This document shows positions 27,507 through 35,571 of a stretch of DNA of 64,000 nt, piece after piece (the first letter of the stretch is position 1; every line of letters starts with the position of its first letter). The notes under the pieces are model-generated. The model was not told where the DNA came from and did no database searches. It saw nothing but the letters and a program-made list of their open reading frames with translations. A program made the position numbers and the translations under genes. This stretch comes from Bradyrhizobium guangxiense (GTDB lineage: Bacteria; Pseudomonadota; Alphaproteobacteria; Rhizobiales; Xanthobacteraceae). Where the stretch lies: contig NZ_CP022219.1 in assembly GCF_004114915.1 (NCBI RefSeq), positions 4,060,501-4,124,500 of the forward strand, given 5' to 3'.

Positions 27507-29228
27507 TTGGTGCGGCGTTTTGGGTTTAGCCCCGTGCTCGGCTACCTCGCGGCTGGGGCGCTCCTTGGCCCAATGGGCTTGGGCTCGCTCATCCACGCAT
27601 TTCCGTTGTTGTACTGGGTCACCGTCGTCGATGCCAAAAACGTTGCTGGCATCGCCGAACTCGGCGTGGTGTTCCTACTCTTTATTGTCGGCATGGAACT
27701 ATCCTACGAACGTTTGAAAACCATGCGCCGCCTGGTGTTCGGACTCGGGAGCTTGCAGGTCATCATTTCCGCCGCTGTGATCGGCGGCATTGCAGCCTTG
27801 ACCGGCAACTCAACGACCGTATCGGTCATCCTCGGCGCCTGCCTTGCTTTGTCGTCGACCGCGATTGTTATCGAGGTGCTTTCCCACCAAGGCCGGCTCG
27901 CCACGACTGCTGGCCGAGCCAGTTTTGCAGTGCTCCTGGCGCAAGACCTGGCCGTGATTCCGATCCTGCTCTTTGTCTCTATTCTAGGTGGCGACACGAC
28001 CGGCTCAGTCACTACCAATCTCGCGCTCACACTCCTGAATGCGATGCTTGCCGTTACGGCGATCGCTATCATCGGGCGTCTGTTTCTGCGGCCCCTCTTT
28101 CGACTGGTCGCCTCCGCCGGAACCATTGATTTGTTTGTGGCCGCGACGTTGTTTGTGATTATCGGTACCGCGGTCGCGGCCGCGCTGGCCGGACTTTCCA
28201 TGGCGCTGGGAGCGTTCATCGCGGGGCTGCTGCTCGCCGAGACCGAATTTCGCAAGGCGATCGAAACAACTGCTGGTCCTTTCAAGGGACTGCTGCTTGG
28301 TGTGTTCTTCTTTACTGTCGGTATGAACATCGACGTCCGCGAGCTTGCTCGCGAGCCATTCTGGCTTCTTGCCTCTGTCGTCGGCCTCATCGGCATCAAG
28401 ATCCTGCTGCTCACCGGCCTCGCCCGGATCTTTCGCTTGTCCTGGTCTGCAGCGATCGAAACAGGCCTTCTCCTTGGTCCCGGCGGCGAATTCGCATTCG
28501 TTGGCGTTGGCATGGCAACTACGCTCGGACTTATCAGCTCCGACGTCTCGAGCTTCACCTTGACGGTGACATCGATCACGATGACGCTCATTCCGGTGTT
28601 GGCTCTGGTCGCGCGGCGATTGACGCCGAGGTTCCGGGAGCCCAGGGCGCTCGACCCGGAACTGACCGTTGCACCAAGTGGCGTCGCTGGACATGCAATC
28701 GTCATAGGGCATGGCCGGGTTGGGCACGTCGTCTGCTCGCTGCTGGATCGGCACAGCTATCACTATATCGCAGTGGACAATGACGCAGCCGCGGTCCCGG
28801 CATACCGGCGAAGCGGGCGAGAGGTCTATTACGGCAACGCAACAGACCCGGAATTCCTGAAGAGCTGCGGTCTCATGGACGCCAAAGCCGTCATCGTAAC
28901 GGTTGCCGGGCAGGTCGATATCGACGAAATCGTAAGACAGGTACGTGCGCTGAGAGCGGACATAGTCATCGTTTCGCGCGCCCGCGATGCTGACCACGCG
29001 CGCCACCTCTATGCGATCGGTGTAACCGACGCCGTGCCTGAAACGATCGAGGCCAGCCTTCAGCTGTCGGAAGCGGCGCTGATTGGATTGGGGCATGCGG
29101 CAGGATCGGCCATCGCCTCGATCCATGAGAAACGGGACGAATTTCGGCGCGAGTTACAAGAGGCCGCGGCACGGAAAGCAAGTGGGACTACGCATTCAGT
29201 CCGGCCGAAAAGACCTCGATTGCCTTGA
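27507..29228 (+). CDS. CPA2-family cation/proton antiporter (KefB-like) with TrkA-N domain
   Basis: 573 residues as annotated. The membrane domain (about 1-385) has CPA2 signatures: SPVLGYLAAGALLGP, LGVVFLLFIVGMEL, LALSSTAIVIEVL and GAFIAGLLLAETEFR. The Rossmann TrkA-N domain begins at HAIVIGHGRVGHVVCSLL (about 395). It should be a K+ or Na+/H+ antiporter gated by a nucleotide. The start is problematic: homology extends upstream (DALVVLGTAGIVVPLVRR) to about 27432, but no start codon occurs in that frame before the TTG at 27507. An ATG at 27428, after AGGGGG, is one base out of frame. Confidence 0.82.
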   Translation: MVRRFGFSPVLGYLAAGALLGPMGLGSLIHAFPLLYWVTVVDAKNVAGIAELGVVFLLFIVGMELSYERLKTMRRLVFGLGSLQVIISAAVIGGIAALTGNSTTVSVILGACLALSSTAIVIEVLSHQGRLATTAGRASFAVLLAQDLAVIPILLFVSILGGDTTGSVTTNLALTLLNAMLAVTAIAIIGRLFLRPLFRLVASAGTIDLFVAATLFVIIGTAVAAALAGLSMALGAFIAGLLLAETEFRKAIETTAGPFKGLLLGVFFFTVGMNIDVRELAREPFWLLASVVGLIGIKILLLTGLARIFRLSWSAAIETGLLLGPGGEFAFVGVGMATTLGLISSDVSSFTLTVTSITMTLIPVLALVARRLTPRFREPRALDPELTVAPSGVAGHAIVIGHGRVGHVVCSLLDRHSYHYIAVDNDAAAVPAYRRSGREVYYGNATDPEFLKSCGLMDAKAVIVTVAGQVDIDEIVRQVRALRADIVIVSRARDADHARHLYAIGVTDAVPETIEASLQLSEAALIGLGHAAGSAIASIHEKRDEFRRELQEAAARKASGTTHSVRPKRPRLP

Positions 29229-29310
29229 CCAAGGACCTTGGCAATGTCCGTTCAGGGTCACAGGCGGACGAACGAAGCCTAGGCGGGACTTGTCCGTTCT
29301 TGCCCTTAAA

Positions 29311-29326
29311 GCGGACCTTGGTCCGC
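29311..29326. terminator. perfect hairpin between convergent genes
   Basis: GCGGACC-TT-GGTCCGC is a perfect 7-base stem in the 222-base gap between the antiporter (plus) and the histidine kinase (minus). There is no U-tract, so it may be a Rho-dependent or bidirectional end structure. Confidence 0.35.
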
Positions 29327-29450
29327 GGTCACTCAGCTTCGGGCCAATTGTAGAGAGTGGCTGGGGCGGCGGCAGCAAGTCACGACCAAAAGAATTAACT
29401 AAGCCTGTGACCTTTAGCGGGATTGGACCTTTGGCGTGCCGAACGCGCAG

Positions 29451-30401
29451 CTATCGCGGATGCGCTCGCAGCCGAACCCTGAAGCCAGGATCGAGCCTTT
29501 CGTAGGAAGTTTCACCTTCCAGCTGCTGGGCCAGCAACTGAACGATCCGCGACCCCAGTCCGCTCGGCTCCGCTCCCTCACGCAGGCCTACGCCATTGTC
29601 GGATACCGATAGCTCAATGCCGCTGCCGCTCGAGAACGTCACCACGATGTGGCCGGGCCTGTCGCCGGGAAAAGCGTACTTAATCGAGTTCGTCACCAGC
29701 TCGTTCGTGATCATGCCAATCGCGAGGGCGTGGTTGCTGGCGAGATCGATGTCCTCGCAGACCACCTGGAAGGCGATCGGTCCGGAAGGAGCCAATGACT
29801 GGAAGACCTTTTCGACCACGTCGTTCAGGAAATAGCGCATGTTCACCGAGCGCGAGTCCCGGTTGGGCGAGAGGTGGTCGTAGACCTCCGCCATCACCTG
29901 CAGCCGGCGCGCAGTGGCTTCCAGCGCGGCGCCGACTTCCGGGCCGCCGTGCCGGGCCTCCATCCGGATCATTCCGCCGAGGATCGCCAGGTTGTTCTTG
30001 GTCCGGTGGGCCATCTCCTGCAGCAGCAGAGCGTTCGTCTTATCCGCCAGAACCACTCGCCGCAGTTCGGCGCGCTGGAATTCGGCGACCGAGGCCGTCC
30101 CGGCCGCGGTGATGGCGAAGAGAGCGTTGGTCGCCAAATAGTCCATGCCGTTGTTGCCGGCATAGCTGACGTAGGCACCGACGGCGACTGCGATCACGGC
30201 TGCGAATATTCCGGAGCCGCGGTCGAAGATCAGACCCGATAGAAAGACGCCCGGAAGCAGCAGGAAATATCCCGGCGAGCCGGTCTGCATCTGCAGTGCC
30301 ATCTGCAGTACGGCGCAGCCCAGCATGATGCTCGCCGAAATAGCATACCTGGCTACGGTCGGAAGCCGATGCTCCAGGACCAGGGGAAAGAGTCTGTTCA
30401 T
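29451..30401 (-). CDS. membrane-bound HWE/HisKA_2 sensor histidine kinase
   Basis: 316 residues. Three to four N-terminal membrane segments (about 16-95) resemble a DUF4118 domain. The phosphoacceptor box is LLQEMAHRTKNNLAILGGMI (HRxKNN, typical of HisKA_2), followed by the N-box GMITNELVTNSIKYAF and G-box VSDNGVGL. It has no periplasmic sensor domain. The gene is divergent from a single-receiver response regulator, the likely partner. In alphaproteobacteria this kinase class often feeds the PhyR general stress pathway; that is inference here. The ATG at 30401 was preferred to a TTG at 30479. Confidence 0.85.
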   Translation of the reverse strand: MNRLFPLVLEHRLPTVARYAISASIMLGCAVLQMALQMQTGSPGYFLLLPGVFLSGLIFDRGSGIFAAVIAVAVGAYVSYAGNNGMDYLATNALFAITAAGTASVAEFQRAELRRVVLADKTNALLLQEMAHRTKNNLAILGGMIRMEARHGGPEVGAALEATARRLQVMAEVYDHLSPNRDSRSVNMRYFLNDVVEKVFQSLAPSGPIAFQVVCEDIDLASNHALAIGMITNELVTNSIKYAFPGDRPGHIVVTFSSGSGIELSVSDNGVGLREGAEPSGLGSRIVQLLAQQLEGETSYERLDPGFRVRLRAHPR

Positions 30402-30554
30402 GGATCGAAAACCGCCAGCCGCGCATCCCCGTTCCTCGCCGGGGGCGTCCCCTCTACGCGACAGCCAGTCCTCTCGCAAGCTTCATCCGAACCGGGAACG
30501 ACCGCGACGTTGCGCCGTTCGAATGCGAGACACATACATCCAGAAGAGCCACCA

Positions 30555-30920
30555 GTGAGCGTACTTCTCGTCGAGGACGATCCTCTGATCCGCGAATTCG
30601 TCGTCGATGCCCTGCGCGAGGCAGGCTATCACGTGATCCACGCGAGTACGGGAGAGGAAGCGCTCGCCTGGTGCGAACGCCGCGTCGCGGATGTACTCGT
30701 CACCGACGTCAGGCTACCGGGCCAGGTCGACGGGTGGCAGATCGCGGAGCGATATCGCGAGCAGTGTCCGCATTTGCCAGTTATCTACGCGACTGGCTTC
30801 TCGCCCGTCCCGCCTCGCCCGGTCCCAGGCAGCCGGATCGTGAGGAAGCCCTTCCACCCGGACGAGATCGTGCGGGTGGTCAAGGAGTTCGACGGAGCGA
30901 AGGATGCACCGCCGGCTTAG
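30555..30920 (+). CDS. single-domain response regulator
   Basis: 121 residues consisting only of a receiver domain: VEDDPLIREFVVDAL (acidic pocket), VLVTDVRLPGQVDGWQIAE (phosphoacceptor Asp), VIYATGFSP (Thr) and RIVRKPFHPDEI (Lys). It has no output domain, so it should act as a phosphate shuttle or by protein binding. The start is GTG at 30555, directly before the conserved VLLVEDD; an ATG further upstream is in another frame. It is divergent from the histidine kinase (153-base gap). Confidence 0.85.
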   Translation: MSVLLVEDDPLIREFVVDALREAGYHVIHASTGEEALAWCERRVADVLVTDVRLPGQVDGWQIAERYREQCPHLPVIYATGFSPVPPRPVPGSRIVRKPFHPDEIVRVVKEFDGAKDAPPA

Positions 30921-31027
30921 CGATCAAGCGGCGGCCGCATCTTTCGGCGATCTCGGCGGGCGATGCCCGCAGATCCAAACTTCGCTTTCCACGCAGGAAC
31001 GAAGGCTTCGGTGCCAAGTTTTCCCAG

Positions 31028-31100
31028 TGCCCCTGCCCCAGGGGCAAACCCCGTACTGGCCCCAGCTCATAGCCCCCTAGCCCCCCAGGGCTGGGGCCAG
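31028..31100. terminator. two successive GC hairpins between convergent genes
   Basis: TGCCCCT-GCCCC-AGGGGCA (31028-31046) is followed by CTGGCCCCAGC (31056-31066) pairing perfectly with GCTGGGGCCAG (31090-31100) around a 23-base C-rich loop. They lie in the gap between the response regulator (plus) and a 50-codon gene (minus). Confidence 0.5.
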
Positions 31101-31156
31101 CACTCCCGACAGGATGTTCGTCGAGAAAAGGTCCAGGGGAAATTGCGCGCTGAGCG

Positions 31157-31309
31157 CTATTCGTCTGCCGCGCTTCCGAGCAGCTTCAGGGCGGTTTCGA
31201 TCCTTGAAAGCAGCGCCTGGATCTCGGCCCGTTCGTTCGGACCCGGATCGGTCTCGAGGCGCGCGAGCAATTGCTCTTTCTGGGCCAGCAGCTTCACAAC
31301 AGCCGACAT
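31157..31309 (-). CDS. 50-aa helical protein of unknown function
   Basis: An ATG at 31309 with GGGG about nine bases upstream opens a 50-codon frame ending at 31157. The product (MSAVVKLLAQKEQLLARLET onward) is a predicted two-helix hairpin split by DPGPNE, with Leu/Ala/Glu/Arg heptad-like spacing. There is no signal or membrane segment. Codon use is GC-rich at third positions, as in its neighbours. It lies downstream of the Gly/Tyr-rich secreted protein, beyond a terminator hairpin. Confidence 0.5.
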   Translation of the reverse strand: MSAVVKLLAQKEQLLARLETDPGPNERAEIQALLSRIETALKLLGSAADE

Positions 31310-31337
31310 CTCATCATCCCCACAGGAACCAACGGAG

Positions 31338-31363
31338 AAAGGGCCGCTCGAGAGCGGCCCTTT
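31338..31363 (-). terminator. hairpin terminator of the Gly/Tyr-rich protein gene
   Basis: AAAGGGCCGCTC and GAGCGGCCCTTT form a perfect 12-base stem with a 2-base gap, six bases after the stop at 31370. The AAA/TTT ends act as the short U-tract in either direction. Confidence 0.75.
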
Positions 31364-31369
31364 CGTAGT

Positions 31370-31690
31370 TCACCAGCTCCGGGTACCGAAGCTGAAACCG
31401 ATGCTCGGGCCGCCGGCGTAGTAGCCGTAGCCGCGATCGTAGTAGCCGGGACCGCCGCCATAGTAGCCGTAGCTCCGGCGAACCACGTAGCCGTCGTCCC
31501 CGCCATAATAGCGCTGGACGTAGCGGGGGCCGCGGGTCCGGTAGCAGCGGCCGTACTCGTTGCAGACGAGGCGGACCTGCTCGACGCCACCCACCTCGGA
31601 CGATGCGATGGCCGCAGGGGCGAGTGGGGCGGCATTCGCGGAAGCCGCCATCAGGGTCGCCGTGAGCGCTCCCAACACGATGGTCTTCAT
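31370..31690 (-). CDS. secreted Gly/Tyr-rich protein, 106 aa
   Basis: The signal peptide (MKTIVLGALTATLMAASANA) is followed by an Ala/Pro spacer, a single Cys pair in VRLVCNEYGRCYRTRGPRYV and a C-terminal tract of GYYGGG/GYGYY repeats. It should be a small exported or surface protein of unknown role. The ATG at 31690 follows AGGAG. It lies directly downstream of a DUF1236 gene on the same strand (23 bases), so the two may be co-transcribed. Confidence 0.75.
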   Translation of the reverse strand: MKTIVLGALTATLMAASANAAPLAPAAIASSEVGGVEQVRLVCNEYGRCYRTRGPRYVQRYYGGDDGYVVRRSYGYYGGGPGYYDRGYGYYAGGPSIGFSFGTRSW

Positions 31691-31713
31691 GTTCTTCTCC
31701 TTCGGTTGCGAGA

Positions 31714-32811
31714 TCAATCGATCTCTTCGATGACGCGACGCTCATGAGGTTCGACGATGTAGGTGCGGCTATCCCGGTTGATGTACCGATACTCGCGAAG
31801 CGTCGGAGCATCCCGATAGACTTCCTCTGGGAACGCCTCGATCTCCACTCCCTCCGGCACGCGCTCGCCGGTCCGGATCTCGGTCCGGACCGAGCTGCCG
31901 GTGGTCACCCGCTTCTCGCGCTCGACCGGGCGCGCCTTGGCGTGCTTGCGAACGACCTCGCGATCGCGGTCGCTGAACGTCACCTTGCGCTGCTCGCTGC
32001 GCGCAGGCGCCGAAGCGGTCGAGCGGCCGGAGTACGGCAGGACCGTCACGATCTTGTAAGTGGACGGCTCGACGATGACGATCTCGTCCTTCACCAGCAC
32101 GAAGTTGTAGCCGCGATACTGCGGCACGATCTCGACGACCTCGGCCGGCAGCGGCTGCAGGCGGATGTCGCGCGGGACGACGGTGCCCACCGACAAGGAG
32201 AAGTTCACGTTGGTGAGCGGCTGCACGTTCAGGTGCGAGATCGACGCGCTGATCCGGGTCCGCTGCTGGTCGTTGATGTTCACCGACGCATTCACGTTGG
32301 TGTTCGACGAACGATCCGCCGTGTTCTGCTGATTGTTCGGCTGCTGGGCGGTGCTGGTCGAGCCGCTACCCGAGGGCGACTGCGCCTGGTTGGTGCTTGA
32401 GGAAGGCGGGTTGGCGCTCTGCGTCGTGCTCGACGGCGAGTTGGTCTGCGCCTGGTTGGACGGCGTCGTGGACTGGTTCGACGGCTGATTGGTCTGGGCC
32501 TGGTTCGTCGAGTTGCCCGAGGCGGGCGCCTGCGTGGTGTTGGTGCCCGTCCCGGAATTGGACGGCTGGCTACCGGCGGTCTGGCCGGTCGACGACGGAG
32601 ACTGGGTCTGAGCCGAGTTGCTCGAAGGATTGGTCTGAGCCGAGCCCGACGAATTCGACGGCGTCGACGTCGAAGAGGACGGCGTCGATGTGGAGTCCTT
32701 CTGCTGCGTCGCGGACGGAGTGGAGCTCGATGTGCTCGGCGAAGATTGAGCGAAGGCCGAAGTCGCGATCGCAACGGCAGCGGTCGTAGCTAAGAATAAA
32801 CGCTTGTTCAT
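31714..32811 (-). CDS. secreted DUF1236 protein with Ser/Thr/Gln-rich region
   Basis: 365 residues. A signal peptide (about 1-22) precedes a ~150-residue low-complexity stretch of Ser, Thr, Asn, Gln and Pro (repeated SSTxx/NQAQT units). Two DUF1236-type domains follow, one with VVPRDIRLQPLPAEVVEIVP and YKIVTVLPYSG, the other with GERVPEGVEIEAFPEEVYRD and TYIVEPHERRVIEEID. It is probably periplasmic or cell-surface; the function is unknown. AGGAGG nine bases before the ATG fixes the start. Confidence 0.85.
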   Translation of the reverse strand: MNKRLFLATTAAVAIATSAFAQSSPSTSSSTPSATQQKDSTSTPSSSTSTPSNSSGSAQTNPSSNSAQTQSPSSTGQTAGSQPSNSGTGTNTTQAPASGNSTNQAQTNQPSNQSTTPSNQAQTNSPSSTTQSANPPSSSTNQAQSPSGSGSTSTAQQPNNQQNTADRSSNTNVNASVNINDQQRTRISASISHLNVQPLTNVNFSLSVGTVVPRDIRLQPLPAEVVEIVPQYRGYNFVLVKDEIVIVEPSTYKIVTVLPYSGRSTASAPARSEQRKVTFSDRDREVVRKHAKARPVEREKRVTTGSSVRTEIRTGERVPEGVEIEAFPEEVYRDAPTLREYRYINRDSRTYIVEPHERRVIEEID

Positions 32812-33026
32812 CTCTGAAACCTCCTAAAAGCGGACGTCGATTAACCCGAAGGGTCGGGTGCGGTTCCATTTCGGGAAAACTCGGCAATCAGCAGTCGATT
32901 TCTTCCCGCTGCCGGATAATTGGTGCTGTAGCGAAATGGCACGACGGTTAGCGGTCGGGAACAACCGGAACTTCGATGATGGATCTCAGTTGGCAGTGAC
33001 TACTTACGAACATTGAGGAGGACATC

Positions 33027-33254
33027 ATGAAGAAGCTGATCGTGTGCGGCGCGCTCGCCGCATTCGCCCTCGGCACCCAGGCCGCCAGCGCCGCCGAGTT
33101 CTACATCGTCCGCGACGCGACCACGAAGAAGTGCACCGTGGTCGACACCAAGCCGACGACGACCACAACGACCGTCGTGGGCAACGGCGTCTACAAGACC
33201 AAGACCGAGGCCGAGTCCGCCGTGAAGACCACCAAGGTCTGCACCGAGCAGTAA
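33027..33254 (+). CDS. small secreted Thr/Lys-rich protein, 75 aa
   Basis: The signal peptide ends near ASA/AEF. The mature ~50 residues (FYIVRDATTKKCTVVDTKPT... KTTKVCTEQ) contain two cysteines that could form a disulfide. Related small exported proteins of unknown role are frequent in Bradyrhizobium. The start has GAGGAGG seven bases upstream. A perfect 8-base hairpin (33264-33285) follows. Confidence 0.75.
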   Translation: MKKLIVCGALAAFALGTQAASAAEFYIVRDATTKKCTVVDTKPTTTTTTVVGNGVYKTKTEAESAVKTTKVCTEQ

Positions 33255-33263
33255 ACGACCGTT

Positions 33264-33285
33264 CGCGGGCCGAAGGAGGCCCGCG
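33264..33285. terminator. intergenic hairpin
   Basis: CGCGGGCC and GGCCCGCG form a perfect 8-base stem around a 6-base loop after the stop of the 75-aa gene. No U-tract follows, so it could be an attenuating or RNA-stabilising structure. Confidence 0.45.
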
Positions 33286-33313
33286 AGCCTACCGACAGCA
33301 ATTGGAGGAGACC

Positions 33314-33394
33314 ATGCCTGTATTGATTCTGTGGGCCGTTCCTGCCGTTCTCGTTGTTGGCGGCGTCGGCTATTTCCTGGTTCATATGCACTGA
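33314..33394 (+). CDS. 26-aa single-pass membrane microprotein
   Basis: GGAGGAG six bases before the ATG at 33314 opens a 26-codon frame, MPVLILWAVPAVLVVGGVGY plus FLVHMH. It is almost wholly one hydrophobic helix with two C-terminal histidines. The strong ribosome site and the terminator right after the stop support a real gene. Confidence 0.65.
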   Translation: MPVLILWAVPAVLVVGGVGYFLVHMH

Positions 33395-33415
33395 GCTACT
33401 GGCTTTCGCACCAAC

Positions 33416-33450
33416 GGCCCGTCCAGCTTCCCGGACGGGCCCTTTCTGTT
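33416..33450 (+). terminator. intrinsic terminator
   Basis: GGCCCGTCC and GGACGGGCC form a 9-base stem around an 8-base loop, followed by CTTTCTGTTT. It ends the transcript carrying the 75- and 26-aa genes. Confidence 0.8.
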
Positions 33451-33473
33451 TGCCGAGCGTTCATCTAACCTCA

Positions 33474-33502
33474 AAGAAAAAGGGGCCTCCGATGGAGACC
33501 CC
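33474..33502 (-). terminator. intrinsic terminator of the PRC-barrel gene
   Basis: On the minus strand GGGGTCTCC-ATC-GGAGGCCCC (one U-G pair) is followed by TTTTTCTTTG, 25 bases after the stop at 33527. Confidence 0.8.
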
Positions 33503-33526
33503 TCAATCCGAGAACGCTTGGTCCCG

Positions 33527-34033
33527 TCAGTTGTAGTCCGAATATTTGAACTGCGGGAGCGCCTTTAGCTGCTCCTTGTTGCCGCTCATGACGGCGTGGT
33601 CCGGCGCCCAATCGTTCGTGTTGCGGTTCGTCGTGGTCGTCGAAGCCGCACCGGTGGTGGTCTCGCGCGTAGTGGTGGTGCTGGTCGAGCTTGTCCGAAC
33701 CGGCTCTTCGACGAACTCCAGCTTGTCCATCGAGACCGCGATGTCGTGCTCGCCCATCCCGAGGAAGCCGCCGATGCCGATCACCACGGCGTTGATCTTG
33801 CCGTTCTTGTCGACCAGCAGTTCGTTGATGTCGCCGAGCTTTTCGTTGGCCTCGTTGTACACGTTCAGGCCCATGAGCTTCGAAGCACGCCAATTACCCT
33901 TCAGCATCATCTTGTCGGCGGGCTGGGCGGTAGCCGCCGGCGCGGCGCGGTCGGCCGGCTGAGCGGATTGCGCGAACGCGGCGCCCCCGACAACGGCGGT
34001 GCTCAGCAAAGCGACAGCAAGAAAGCTTTTCAT
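33527..34033 (-). CDS. secreted PRC-barrel domain protein
   Basis: 168 residues. The signal peptide (MKSFLAVALLSTAVVGGAAFA) is followed by an Ala/Pro spacer and a PRC-barrel: WRASKLMGLNVYNEANEKLGDINELLVDKNGKINAVVIGIGGFLGMGEHDIAVSMDKLEF (first 20: WRASKLMGLNVYNEANEKLG). A Thr/Ser-rich tail follows. PRC-barrels of this exported type are common and of unclear role in rhizobial envelopes. GGAGGAG before the ATG at 34033 decides the start. Confidence 0.85.
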   Translation of the reverse strand: MKSFLAVALLSTAVVGGAAFAQSAQPADRAAPAATAQPADKMMLKGNWRASKLMGLNVYNEANEKLGDINELLVDKNGKINAVVIGIGGFLGMGEHDIAVSMDKLEFVEEPVRTSSTSTTTTRETTTGAASTTTTNRNTNDWAPDHAVMSGNKEQLKALPQFKYSDYN

Positions 34034-34152
34034 GGAATTTCTCCTCCAGCGTGAGTGCAGCACCCCCAACGCCCATCACTGCCGGCTGTTCCCGGAGCGG
34101 AACGTGCGATTACGACCCGCGCCTTCGAATCCTTGGCGCGATGAGACGCTCC

Positions 34153-35193
34153 TCAGGCGTGGTGAGCTTTCCGAGCGACCAGTACCCGATAGCTCTCTTC
34201 GTACTGCCTGGCCATTCGACTGGCGACGAAACGCTCCTCGAAGCGGGCGCGGATTGTGCTTCGGTCCAGCCGGCGCGCTTCCTTGACCGCTTCGATCGCT
34301 TGCTCCTCGTCGTCCACGATGAAGCCGGTGACGCCGTGTTCGACGACTTCCGGCACCGATCCTGAACGGTAGGCGATCACGGGCGTGCCGCATGCCATCG
34401 CCTCGATCATGACCAGGCCGAAGGGCTCGGGCCAATCGATCGGAAACAGCAGCGCGGCAGCGCCGGCGAGGAAGGGTTGCTTCCGGATTTCGTCCACCTC
34501 GCCGATGAGCTGGACCTTCTCGCCGTCGATCTCGGGTTCGAGCTTCTTTTTGAAGTAGGCCGTCTCGGCTCTGGGTATCTTGGCCGCGATCCGGAGCGGC
34601 ATCCGGGCCGCCCGCGCGATGCGTATCGCGGCTTCCGCCCCCTTCTCCGCCGTCAGCCGCCCGAGGAAGGCCAGGTACGCACCGGCTTCGTAGGAAGGAC
34701 GAAACAGGTCCTTCGGCAATCCGTGCTGAATCGTCGCGATCCAGTTGGCGCCCGGAAGCGGGCGCCGCTGATTGTCGGAGATGGAGACGAATGGCGCCTT
34801 GGGGAAAGTCCCGATCGCGTCGGGCAAGCCCGGAAGGTCGAGTCGGCCATGCATCGTGGTCAGAAACGGCACGCCCGTCCGGCTCAGCACCGGCAGCGGC
34901 AGCCAGTCGACATGGGAATGAATGACGTCGAATTCGTGCGCATGTTCGGCGACGGCCTCGATCAGCAGCGAGCAGGCGGCGTTGGCGTCGACACCGCGCC
35001 GCCCCAGGCGCAGCGCGCGCGGCCACACCGCGTGAAGCTTTGCCTTCGTACTGGAATCGCCGCTTGCGAACAGGGTGACGTCGTGGCCGAGATCGACCAG
35101 TTCGTCGACCAGCCAGGCGATCACCCGCTCGGTACCACCGTACAGCTTCGGAGGGACGCTTTCGGCCAACGGGGCAAGCTGAGCGATCCGCAT
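34153..35193 (-). CDS. family 4 glycosyltransferase
   Basis: 346 residues in the GT-B fold. The N-terminal domain begins MRIAQLAPLAESVPPKLYGG with GGTERVIAWLVDEL, the sugar-acceptor loop of GT4 enzymes. The C-terminal domain has YLAFLGRLTAEKGAEAAIRI and the E-x7-E motif in PEPFGLVMIEAMACGTPVIA. It transfers an activated sugar to an unidentified acceptor in the cytosol. It starts four bases after a 40-aa membrane protein gene, so the two are coupled. Confidence 0.9.
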   Translation of the reverse strand: MRIAQLAPLAESVPPKLYGGTERVIAWLVDELVDLGHDVTLFASGDSSTKAKLHAVWPRALRLGRRGVDANAACSLLIEAVAEHAHEFDVIHSHVDWLPLPVLSRTGVPFLTTMHGRLDLPGLPDAIGTFPKAPFVSISDNQRRPLPGANWIATIQHGLPKDLFRPSYEAGAYLAFLGRLTAEKGAEAAIRIARAARMPLRIAAKIPRAETAYFKKKLEPEIDGEKVQLIGEVDEIRKQPFLAGAAALLFPIDWPEPFGLVMIEAMACGTPVIAYRSGSVPEVVEHGVTGFIVDDEEQAIEAVKEARRLDRSTIRARFEERFVASRMARQYEESYRVLVARKAHHA

Positions 35194-35197
35194 CGAG

Positions 35198-35320
35198 CTA
35201 GGCCCCGAACGCGATGCGCAGGCCGATGACGATGGTCGCGGAGATCAGAAACGAAATCGCAAGCAGGGTCCAGCCGGGCCTTGTGCTTCCGTTGGCTAGG
35301 CGCGCGACGAGCATTTTCAT
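35198..35320 (-). CDS. 40-aa single-pass membrane protein
   Basis: MKMLVARLANGSTRPGWTLL leads into one hydrophobic helix ending in GLRIAFGA. The stop is four bases before the glycosyltransferase start, suggesting one operon. ATG at 35332 is an alternative start. The function is unknown. Confidence 0.5.
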   Translation of the reverse strand: MKMLVARLANGSTRPGWTLLAISFLISATIVIGLRIAFGA

Positions 35321-35325
35321 GCTCG

Positions 35326-35535
35326 TCAACATTCGTCTCTGGGAAGCCGGTGCAGGTAGGCTAACCCGAAGGTAGCAAGTTCTTCGGTATCGCTCTGTCG
35401 CTCTTCCCATCTCCGATGCAGGTGGCGTTCCATAAGGCAGCGCCGACCATCATGAGCGTCGACATCGGGATGCCGTACCCGATACACGGTCCAGGCTGTC
35501 TCCGTGGCGTTCTTCAAGACGACGTTGCCGGCCAT
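35326..35535 (-). CDS. small hydrophilic protein, 69 aa
   Basis: Product not recognised. It starts MAGNVVLKNATETAWTVYRV and is rich in Arg, His and Glu (RHLHRRWEERQSDTEEL), with no signal or membrane segment. GGAGA sits seven bases before the ATG at 35535; the GTG two codons earlier is less likely. It is directly upstream of the small membrane protein and glycosyltransferase genes on the same strand. Confidence 0.5.
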   Translation of the reverse strand: MAGNVVLKNATETAWTVYRVRHPDVDAHDGRRCLMERHLHRRWEERQSDTEELATFGLAYLHRLPRDEC

Positions 35536-35571
35536 GCTCACTCTCCGGAGACGAACCCAGTCGCTGCCAAC

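Noticed and set aside
28005..29126. 373-codon minus-strand open frame
   Set aside because: Antisense to the CPA2 antiporter, no recognised motif or ribosome site.
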